NCBI GenBank assembly: GCA_037355855.1
Contig: CM074761.1
Location: 5,041,346 to 5,105,345 of the forward strand
Length of the DNA: 64,000 bases
Direction: 5' to 3'
Source: Pseudo-nitzschia pungens
Lineage: Eukaryota; Bacillariophyta; Bacillariophyceae; Bacillariales; Bacillariaceae
The notes beneath the pieces were generated by a model. That model did not search any database, had not been told where the DNA came from, and saw only the letters and a program-made list of their open reading frames with translations. Each line of letters opens with the position of its first letter. Position 1 is the first letter of the stretch. Below, piece by piece: positions 53,016 through 61,633 of this stretch. The translations under genes and the position numbers were made by a program.

Positions 53016-55557
53016 TCATTTCCCTCGACCTTTGGAAAGATGCAGATACGTGCTCTCTAGCAACTTATCCACAGCTGCCAAACCCATGGGCTTCCCAACC
53101 AGTGCATCCAGGCCTTGCGGAGGTTCGTCTTTGTCTCCCTTCAGCTCGTCCACTTTTTCCGTCATCAGCGTGATTCGTTCCTGACGATTCTGCCGCTTTT
53201 TGGATTCCCATTCCCTAAAATCACCAATCGCCGGACCGAGCGCCTCGTCGACGAGGACGAGATCCCACGTTCTCATCTTTAACCAAACCAGAGCTTCCCG
53301 TTCCGAAGATGCCAGCGTGGTCTGCCACCCACAACTCTTGATTACCTCCTGCATCTGTTTCGTGTTTTCTTCCTCGCTTCTGGGCGAAATCATCAACAAC
53401 GTGCACGCGCGGCCGTCGATCTCGTGCTTTTTCCTGGGCTTCTTCATTACTTCGTTGTCGGTGCTTGTTTGATTGGCACTCTTGATCAGGGCTTCCCGTC
53501 GTTCGAGTTCGTCCAAACGAGAGCTCATTTCTACCTGTTCGTCGCATTCAATCAGATCGGAAAGTACCTTGGCCGTTATTGGTTTTGCTCTGTAGTCGTC
53601 CATGCCAATTTTCAGTCCCTTTTCGACGTCTTCTTGCGTTGCATGCGCCGAGATTCCGACTATTCGCTGCGTCATCCACGGCCGGTGGTATTTTTCCCAG
53701 TCTCTGTATTGCTGCATGCAATCCAATCCATCCATGATGGGCATCAAGAAATCGATGAGAGTTATGTCGTACAGAGTGCTCTTCAATTTTTCCAGCCCTT
53801 GCATTCCATTCTCTGCTTCCGACACCTCGAAACCGAGTTTCGCGAGGATCTTGCTCAGCATGGTGCGAATGATCGCGGAATCCTCAATGACCAGTGCGCG
53901 CTTCTTCCGTGCAAAAGCCGAACTGTCTTTCGAGGAAGCAGAATCATCTTTCACGGGTCCGTCAACATTTGCGGGGTCCTCTTCGGACATCGCGGATTGC
54001 TTTTTGTCGCTTTCGGCATCCTCATCCGAACCGGCGGTGACATCGTCTTCCAATTCCATGCATGGAACACAAAACCAGAAAACAGAGCCAGTGACACATC
54101 CTGCCTCCTTGTCGTAAGCCTCGCAACCCTTGTCTTCTGCGGCGTCGCGGGGTCGAAATCCATATTCCCCCCCAATAACATTCATTTCGCATGCGACCGA
54201 AAAGAGACAAAGATCCAGATTGAATTGTTTGTCTTTGCCGTTTCTATAACTGGCCTCCTCGAAAAGAGTAATGTCCTTCGAAAGTGGTTTGAACAAATGT
54301 TCATACATGTTCACGTCGACTGCAGGGGCAGTATCTTCGCACTTCACAAACAAAAGAGATTTTTTGCTGTCACCTTCTTTTTCTTTCATGAATAGTGTCA
54401 GTGCAATCTGCCCTTTCTTGGTTCGTTTGCATGCAATGACCAAGTAATTCAGTGCTCCCCGGAAGAGTTTCGATGGATCGGAGATGATTTCTTTCGGCAC
54501 ATTTGGATCCACCGATATCTTTACCGATACATCCGTTTTGAGTGGTTCGATTGCTGTGTACAACTTATCAACGATCGCACCTATCTTCAACCGTTCCTGT
54601 TTGGCTGTCATGAGCGATTGTTCGAACGAGCTCTTTGTTTCCGCATAAGTTGTTCGCACGCTGTCGCAAATCTCTTGAATGATTCCCGAACAGGTTTCTA
54701 CCTTCATCATTTTACCCTTGTGTTTCTTCGCCAGTTTCGACTGAAAATCTTCATCTTCCTTGAGCAGGTGCAGACTCAACTCGATTCCCGACAGAGGCGT
54801 CAACAGGTCGTGCGCAGCGCACGCAATCAGTCTGTGAGTTTTTCTCCTCTTCGCGTTCCCGACGTTTTTTTCTCGAGATCATGACCTCGACCGCCAGACC
54901 CGCAAACTCGCGAAGATTTTGTTTGCCGTCCAAGTCCAATCCTTGGGGCCATGGCTTGGTATCAATGATACAAAAGGTCCCGAGTTTGTATCCCTCGGGT
55001 GTTTCCAAGGGTGCACCCGCATAAAAGCGAATGAAGGGGGGTCCCGTCACCAATGGATTTTTCACAAACCTGGGGTCCTTCTTTGCGTCTTTGATGATCA
55101 ATACTTCGTCCTTGCTCAGGATGGCATGGCTGCAAAAGGCAGCACTTCGGGGTGTCTCTCTGACATCGCCCAGACCACGATTGGACATGAACCACTGCCT
55201 ACCCAGATCGACCAAACTAACCAGGGCAATGGGGACATCCATGACACGACTGGCGAGAGCGGTCAAACGCTCGAATTGTTCTTCTCGTTCACTATCGAGA
55301 AGTAGATAGGAGCGAAGCGCCTGGAGACGCTTGAGTTCTTCTTCCAACGACTGGGGTTCGGAATTCTTTTGGTCATAGTTCGTCAAAACCCAATCCAGGT
55401 TCTGATCGGTCGCCTTGAGCATGGCGGCAGATTGCGCTGCAGTGGTTTCGCTCTTGGCAACCACTCGTTCCACAAGGTTGTTGTCGCCTCCGGTACCCTT
55501 TTCAACATCGCCATTGACCGGCGCCGAAGCCTTCGCGTCGTTATCGACCTCAGTCAT
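53016..55557 (-). CDS. Soluble hybrid histidine kinase: GAF, kinase core, two receiver domains; one frameshift
   Basis: About 846 residues if the frame is continuous. From ATG 55557: an acidic leader; a GAF domain (about residues 65-235: ERLTALASRVMDVPIALVSL, AAFCSHAIL, FIRFYAGAPLETPEGYKLGT); a basic helix; then the frame breaks at 54839-54843, where an A5 run seems one A too long. In the next frame the phosphoacceptor box ACAAHDLLTPLSGIEL follows immediately, then the N-box-like DPSKLFRGALNYLVIACK, a diverged ATPase G-box (CEDTAPAVDVNMYEHLFKPL), receiver 1 (ALVIEDSAIIRTMLSKIL, LIDFLMPIMDG with the phospho-Asp, Lys in DDYRAKPI) and receiver 2 (LVLVDEALGPA). The second receiver is degenerate: no acidic pair is visible at its start (TLLMISPRSEEE). 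No membrane helix exists, so it would be a cytosolic sensor; the signal is unknown. Confidence 0.85.
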
Positions 55558-57182
55558 CCTGGAATCACCTCCCACGTCGCTAATTCAAGTACGTACTACT
55601 AGGGCGTTTCTGCAGAGTGGCGTTCGGTATCGATGCCGCCGCCGCAGTTGCTCTACGATAGTGTCTGCGAATTGGTCTGCGTCTTTCTCCCGCAAGCCGC
55701 TTTTTTTGCTTCCCGGCAATTTCGCCTTCGCAACAAGTTTACTTTTCTGAGTTCTGATGTAACTAGTACCGGTATGGCGGCACTGGTGTGTGGTAAACCT
55801 TATGATATTCAATACACTACCGGTACGTAAGCTTACGGTAAGCCTTAGTTTTTTGAGAGGTTACCGGAATCTTTTATGGGAAACTCAAACTTCCATGGCC
55901 AGATGATCGTCTGTTTCTCCAGCACGGCGTCAACACGGAGGGACGTTGCGTACCGGTATGCTATGTCCTCTGACCTCTGAGCCGACTTAAAGGTCGCAGA
56001 AAAGCTATAAGTTTCCTTTGTGGAAAATATCAACGACAACTGCCAAAGAAATTCCAGTTCTTAAGCACAGAATTCTTTTCTAGGGGGCGAGACGGTCAAA
56101 ATCGAATTAGGGGAATAATGAGAAACACTAGAATTCGGAGGTGACAAGTAAGGATTACTGTATGTACGTACGCATGATATCAGCATATGAATCAAAATAC
56201 AGAAAGAATCAATCTCAACAATCAATCTTTAGCAGTGGAAGGTGTACGGTACGGTACAATACGGTAGAAGACGTCTTCTTTGTCTTGTTTTTATGAAGTT
56301 GGATGGTCATTCTTGGTAATACGAAGTACGAACTACAGTAAGTTGTAACATACCGTAAAAACCTTACCGTACAGTAAGTTGACTTTCATTTTTAGCGGGC
56401 TTTTCGATTGGTTCACTTTTACAAATATTGCTACGAGTAAGTTACGAGTACCTTGTACTACGACTTACATAAAGGCATGTTACGGCTCTCAAAAATGTAC
56501 GAAAAAGTTTACCCCACAATCTAATCTTTCGGCGAAGCCACCTTTTACTGTACTGATTGTACGTACCGGTACTCGTAACCGTAATCGTATCGCATCTGCT
56601 CCCGGACGGACGAAACAACACATACCATACGGTAAGGTTTTTACAATACGGTACGTACAGTAATTACGTGCTTGTCCGTCAGTAAGTAGAGGTGCCGTAC
56701 TTTACGCAGCGTACTATCGATAGGTACCGTATGTACTGCATCGGGTTCAACGGTAGTAGGACTATGTTGTACCAATTGCCGTCGACAGTGTACCGCACAG
56801 CAGAAACAGCAACAGACCCGTCAAGCATGTACTTTACTCGCAACTCGTACAAGCAACATCGGAATTACTCTATCCAGACTTGTACGGTGTAGTTTGTCAC
56901 CATCAAGTCGCGAAATAGGTATGTTGTATATCAGTTGGATCAAATATTGACTGCATCAGTGGTTACAGTGATGCGACGTCGCCAGATTCCGTGAGCAATT
57001 GATTGTGGTACTGAGCGGAACCATTGTCGGGAGTGCGCTCGAGTGCCCAAACGTCATTGACCGATTTTCTCATCGTTGTTGTGTTGTTTTGCACTCGTGT
57101 CCCATCTATAACATTCGGGTTCTGTGGATTGGTTGCTGATATTGCTCTCGAAGACTCAAAACTACGTCGGTCGATAAATAAA
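55558..57182. other. Intergenic spacer, densest GTAC-word region
   Basis: About 1.6 kb with no supported gene. It is saturated with GTAC, ACGGTA, GTACCGGTA and GTAAGTT words, especially 55755-55860 and 56215-56760. Open frames crossing it have no protein character. Confidence 0.5.
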
Positions 57183-57449
57183 ATGGTGCGGTGGGAAGGC
57201 CACGAAATTGGCGTCCTTTCGACGCTGGTAGGATGTGTTGGAATTCTGCAAGGTTCCATGCCAAAAGGATGGGCCAGAGGTTTCATCCATCGTCATCCGA
57301 TCCCGGCCATGTCTTGCTTTTTGTTCACGGTTGGCGTCACGCTTCCCGTGACTGTCGTCCCTCTTCGACGAGTTCTGGGAATGCCCACTAATCAGTACGA
57401 CGCGGAACACCCGGGGATCAAATACCCGAAATACGAATCATTGGAGTAA
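57183..57449 (+). CDS. Small two-helix membrane protein, unrecognised
   Basis: 88 residues beginning MVRWEGHEIGVLSTLVGCVG. Two hydrophobic helices (IGVLSTLVGCVGILQG and MSCFLFTVGVTLPVTVVPL) are linked by a short basic loop (KGWARGFIHRHPIP), and the hydrophilic C-terminus is QYDAEHPGIKYPKYESLE. Size, two helices and the Tyr/Pro-rich tail are like small accessory subunits of mitochondrial inner-membrane complexes, but I do not recognise a family. The minus-strand reading is less plausible. The upstream plus frame is open, but the ATG at 57183 is the one that gives a sensible N-terminus. Confidence 0.6.
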   Translation: MVRWEGHEIGVLSTLVGCVGILQGSMPKGWARGFIHRHPIPAMSCFLFTVGVTLPVTVVPLRRVLGMPTNQYDAEHPGIKYPKYESLE

Positions 57450-57661
57450 ATTTCGTATGCGGAAAGTTGGGCGCGGACGGAAATCAAAAGCCGAGCAAAC
57501 CTTTAGAATATTTTCAGCTATGACGATAGAACTAAGAAGAAAACTTTTCATACTAAAATAAGCCACCGTTGTACACGGATCATCAAACCTTCCATACCTT
57601 CATGGCTCCAAACACCGTAGGGCTCGGTCCCAGCAGACGGCGACCTGTAGCCCTTTTTTAT

Positions 57662-58054
57662 CTAGACTATCCGATCGAGTATCACGGACACAAAATCAAA
57701 TTTTATGAGCACACGACTCCACATGACATAGAACACAACAGTCCCGAACACAAAAATGGACGCATTGAGAACCCTTTGCTCGTGTGCTTGTGCTCGTTGC
57801 AGTGCCGTAAGAGCCTGCCGGGCATTTTTTGTATTCAATGACTTGTGGTGGTCCATTGTTTGTTGGAGAATTTCGGCATCTTCGTCGATCGCACTCGTGA
57901 TATTCGAGACTCGGTTCAGTTCGTTCTTGAGCAGATGTTGGGTCTTTAGAAGCGATTTCTGGATTCGCTGGGCTTCCGAAGCGGTGCTGCTTTTTGGTTT
58001 CTTTGCCTTCCTCGAAAACAGGTCTTGTCGGTTGCTGAATTCGTTGCGATTCAT
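57662..58054 (-). CDS. Sec20/BNIP1-like tail-anchored SNARE
   Basis: 130 residues from the first ATG. A basic leader (FSRKAKKPKSSTASEAQR) is followed by a SNARE-type heptad region (LLKTQHLLKNELNRVSNITS, AIDEDAEILQQTMDHHKSL) and a C-terminal tail anchor (ASIFVFGTVVFYVMWSRVL). The pattern TQxLLxxELxRVSxxxxxID matches the C-terminal half of Sec20/BNIP1, the Qb-SNARE in Golgi-to-ER transport. The long N-terminal domain of animal and yeast Sec20 is absent, so the protein is short or another exon lies upstream. USE1 or another Q-SNARE is an alternative. With alpha-SNAP at 13.9 kb it is one of two SNARE-machinery genes in this window. Confidence 0.65.
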   Translation of the reverse strand: MNRNEFSNRQDLFSRKAKKPKSSTASEAQRIQKSLLKTQHLLKNELNRVSNITSAIDEDAEILQQTMDHHKSLNTKNARQALTALQRAQAHEQRVLNASIFVFGTVVFYVMWSRVLIKFDFVSVILDRIV

Positions 58055-59086
58055 TGCTGCAACCAAATCGTTCTATTCAGTCTAGAAATGCAGTGGTCGG
58101 AAACCTTCTTTTGTGAACAAACAAAGCGCCCTTTGCGATACGACAGGAGCATTATGTGATGATAACAAACGGAGAACTGAGAAGAAAAAAAGGTTGACTT
58201 GATCAACGAAAAACGCCGATTTTCAACACTCGATGCCTTACAGTAAGGTTACCTTGCAGTGGATTTGTACGTACGAGTGGTACTCCACAAGTTTTTTGCT
58301 ATCTGAGTACAAACCTGTTGTATCCAGTAGGGAAGGCATTGTAGAGGCAGCTACTACTACAACTTTTGAAGTCAGAATTCAAAGGCACAATAGATGCGGC
58401 GGTCCTATCGTGCCAATTGTTGTGTATTGCTGGTATGCATTCTTGTTTGTCACCATTGAAGATATGTTGAGCTCGTATTGTGTCAGCGCCTCTTCGTTGT
58501 GAATACCTGTCTTGCACTTTAAGTTTGGCTTGAAAAGGATATCAATTGAAGACGAACAACGACAACCATACCGTACATATCCGTCTTGTGACTGTTGAGA
58601 AGAAATGTATGAAATTTAGATTGCTACCAGTACTATGTAGATTTTTTTCATTTATGTCAGTCAGAACTTGGTAGGATTGCTGGACGAGAAGGATTTAATG
58701 AACTAATGGTATATTGCCGCTGTTTTTCTTCTTCGAAGCATGATCTTAACGTTCATTATGCTATATCCCCTGTGCTTGGTCTTTCTGTATGATCACCCTG
58801 ACATAAAAAAGTGAACGATCATTGAGATCCATTCCATGCTTTAGTATCAAAACTAAACTATTCTGACTTCGTGTCGTTTACGATGGAAATTGTCGTACGG
58901 GAGAGTGATCGCCTAGAACTCAACAGAACGATCAAGCCATGATGACGAATTTATGGGTGAAATGCAAAGCATTATGACGAATTTATGGGTGAAAGGCAAA
59001 GCACCACATAGTGATCGCTATCATTTTGAAATGGTTTTGTATTAGGTTAAAGCTAGTAGCGGGTTGCGATTTTTGTGATGACTGAA
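58055..59086. other. Spacer upstream of Sec20-like gene and downstream of the PNUTS-like gene
   Basis: No gene is supported. A 32-bp tandem duplication lies at 58942-59005. Confidence 0.45.
58942..59005. repeat. 32-bp tandem duplication
   Basis: Unit ATGACGAATTTATGGGTGAA plus RKGCAAAGCAYY occurs twice head to tail with a few substitutions. Confidence 0.85.
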
Positions 59087-61633
59087 CTATCGACCATAAT
59101 GAGATCGATTCTGGACACCGCCTCCACCTCCACCTCCATACGTGAGGTCAAAGCTAGTTCCAAGTCGTCCGGTTTCCTTCGCAAAATTTATTCTCAACAT
59201 TCCTCCATTCACCATGGTTCCCGACAGCAATTCACGTGCTCGGACTGCAGCTGTCTTGTCGGTTGTATTTACAAAGCTAAACGTTCCTTTAGAGATGATC
59301 CCAGTAATTTGTGCGTGGGCAGAGAAAATCTCTCGTAGCTGATGTTCTGTGGTACCTTGACCATAACCCGCAACAAACAAATTTTTGGTTGCTGGGTTGC
59401 CACGATCGTCACGAACTTCACCCCCAGCTTGACCCGGCATGCCCATTGGAGGGGGCGGAGGTTGTCCAAAACTGGAACCGTTCATTCCAGAATATCCACC
59501 ATTCTGAGGTTGCATGGTTGTGTTGCGTCCGTAGTAGGACCCTGTGTTTGAAGACCCGTTGGACTGGGCATTATCACGATTCTTTCTTTGTGCCATGTTG
59601 ATCCGGACAGGCTGTCCTCCCAACAGAGCCCCATTGAGTGCCTCGCGAGCTTGTTTTGCACCAGCTGGGTCGTTCGTGTTGACGAAAGAAAACGTAGCCT
59701 TCATGACGACTTCACTGACTTGTACATAAGGTGAAAACAACGCAATAATTTCGGCCTGCGTTGTCCCTGGACCATAACCACTTAGATGTAAGTTCCCTTC
59801 AGAACTGTTCTGAACTCCTCTATATCCACCTGTTTTCATAGCATTTCCTTGCCAACCATTGTTTCCGTATGCGGATTGAGTCGTACCAAATTTATTGTCA
59901 TTCGACTGCATTCCATACATACCACCATGTCCAGATGTCTGGCCGTAACTTCCGGACAAATGATTGTTTTGACCCATAGGTGTCTGTTGCGGAAACCCCG
60001 TCTCTGATCCCTGGTGTTGCTGCCCATTATTGGGAGAGCTCTGACTCAATGTTTGTACAAGGCTCATTAACCTCACTTGATCATACATCCCGTTGTTATC
60101 GACGAAAGATCTCAAAAGTTCTGGTGTACCAGCGAGAGTTTGTAAGGCATGCAAATTCTGACCTACGAGGAAGGGAGGAAGTCCTAGAGACTGCACAGTT
60201 TCGGCGCTAGCGATTCCAGATGGAGGTTGGGCGGGAGGAGGCGGATATGCGGAGGTAGAAGTTGGTATGGCTTGTGCTGCGGGAGCAGCAGCAATTGGTT
60301 GTTGAGGGACAAAAAAAGGGATGACCTGTGTTGCTGTGGATGACTGAGATGTCATATCGAGTGCTTGTTCAACATCACTTAGAGGTAATGGATTCATCGG
60401 CACGTCAAATTCAGAGGTGTATGCTGCTGGTGTCACGGTTGCCATACGAGTTGTTTGTGCCACCTTTTCTTTCGAATTGTTTTGTGGCGGAGGAGCATCT
60501 TTCCGTTCTGGGATCAACATAGGTACGTGCCATGCAACTGTCGGCTGTACTTTAGTTTGAGAACTGGTTTCTGGCACCACCATGCCGTCATCATCGTCAT
60601 CTATCAATTTCGCTTTTCTGTTCGAAGGACATAAGGGAACGCAAGTGAGAATCGGGTGCATTCTATCTATTTCAGTACGCAATTCACGAGAAATTCCAAA
60701 TAAATGTACATACTTTGCTTTTGCCAGGAGTTCTTTTTCTCGTAATCTGTCTCGTTTCTTTCTATCTGACCACGATCCGGATGGATCATCCTCAGGGTTC
60801 TCATCTTTGAAAGTATGGTCGTCATATAGAATCTTGGATGATTCCAACGCCCCACCAAAATGATCCTTCCATTTAAGACGTTTTCCTGTCTTCTTCAACG
60901 GATTTGTCTTTTTTGATGAATCACCGTTTGCTATGCCTGAGCTCAGAATCGAAGTAGGTGCTACTTTTGTCAATAAGCTAGAAAGTGACGACTTTTTTGC
61001 ATCATCCATTTTAGGCTTTTTTGCCGATGGCGAAGAAGACAACTGGGAAGAAGTATCCAAGTCACGTTTTGACGACGAAGACACTGATGCTGGTGTACTA
61101 TTTTGCGGCTTATCTTTTCGAACTTTCACAGATACTTTCCACGCGTCTTTTATCGCATTGACTCGCTCAACAATAGCTACTTTATTGGGCGAGTCTATAC
61201 AAATTCGGTGCTTCTCTATAGAACCTACTGCTTTCCCCATACCACTTACTTTTACTATTCCTTTCGTTACAGGTAATTGTGCAATATTAGTTAGTAAATG
61301 AAGTAGAAGATCGATTCCACCTGGAAAGGGAGAGAAGGGGTGGGTCGTACACAAAATTTGATGAGAATGATCTGTCGCAGATTCGGCGAAAAATATGGCA
61401 AAATGAAAAAGAAGTACTCTACTGCAGAATGAGAACATACCAATAGTCCCTTTCATAGCATCGTCCATCCAACGTTTTACTCCGGCCAGATAGCCATTTT
61501 GTAAAATAGGCTCTAACACACTGTTTTCGATCGGTGTTGACCCTACGATCGTCAGAATGATTGACCTTCTCGAGATAAGAACAGCGTTTGTGTTCTCGGA
61601 TACTTCAGATGCGTTTTCTGTTTTGGATGCCAT
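59087..61633 (-). CDS. PNUTS-like nuclear protein: TFIIS N-domain, PP1-docking-like motif, two RRMs
   Basis: Three exons, 61633-61441, 61320-60714 and 60617-59087, give 776 residues. Both introns (120 and 96 nt) are multiples of three without in-frame stops, but have good GT-AG borders (GTATGT donors) and their removal joins DDAMKGTI to GGIDLLLHLL and LLAKAK to KAKLIDDDDDG. The N-terminus is a TFIIS N-terminal/LW domain (LLHLLTNIAQLPVTKGIVKV, GMGKAVGSIEKH, VERVNAIKDAWK), as in PNUTS/PPP1R10. KRLKWKDHFGGALESSKIL resembles the PP1-docking (RVxF-like) or adjacent segments of such proteins. The centre is Gln/Pro/Gly-rich. Two RRM-like domains close the protein (NLHLSGYGPGTTQAEIIALF and NLFVAGYGQGTTEHQLREIF, each with an F-S-F-V-N RNP1-like strand). 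Start at 61633 is preferred; an in-frame ATG at 61858 would add 75 unlikely residues. Confidence 0.78.
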   Translation of the reverse strand: MASKTENASEVSENTNAVLISRRSIILTIVGSTPIENSVLEPILQNGYLAGVKRWMDDAMKGTIGMFSFCSRVLLFHFAIFFAESATDHSHQILCTTHPFSPFPGGIDLLLHLLTNIAQLPVTKGIVKVSGMGKAVGSIEKHRICIDSPNKVAIVERVNAIKDAWKVSVKVRKDKPQNSTPASVSSSSKRDLDTSSQLSSSPSAKKPKMDDAKKSSLSSLLTKVAPTSILSSGIANGDSSKKTNPLKKTGKRLKWKDHFGGALESSKILYDDHTFKDENPEDDPSGSWSDRKKRDRLREKELLAKAKYVHLFGISRELRTEIDRMHPILTCVPLCPSNRKAKLIDDDDDGMVVPETSSQTKVQPTVAWHVPMLIPERKDAPPPQNNSKEKVAQTTRMATVTPAAYTSEFDVPMNPLPLSDVEQALDMTSQSSTATQVIPFFVPQQPIAAAPAAQAIPTSTSAYPPPPAQPPSGIASAETVQSLGLPPFLVGQNLHALQTLAGTPELLRSFVDNNGMYDQVRLMSLVQTLSQSSPNNGQQHQGSETGFPQQTPMGQNNHLSGSYGQTSGHGGMYGMQSNDNKFGTTQSAYGNNGWQGNAMKTGGYRGVQNSSEGNLHLSGYGPGTTQAEIIALFSPYVQVSEVVMKATFSFVNTNDPAGAKQAREALNGALLGGQPVRINMAQRKNRDNAQSNGSSNTGSYYGRNTTMQPQNGGYSGMNGSSFGQPPPPPMGMPGQAGGEVRDDRGNPATKNLFVAGYGQGTTEHQLREIFSAHAQITGIISKGTFSFVNTTDKTAAVRARELLSGTMVNGGMLRINFAKETGRLGTSFDLTYGGGGGGGVQNRSHYGR

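Noticed and set aside
53424..54395. 323-residue plus-strand open frame opposite the hybrid kinase
   Set aside because: It lies wholly inside the kinase/receiver region of a well-supported gene; composition is that of a reverse shadow.
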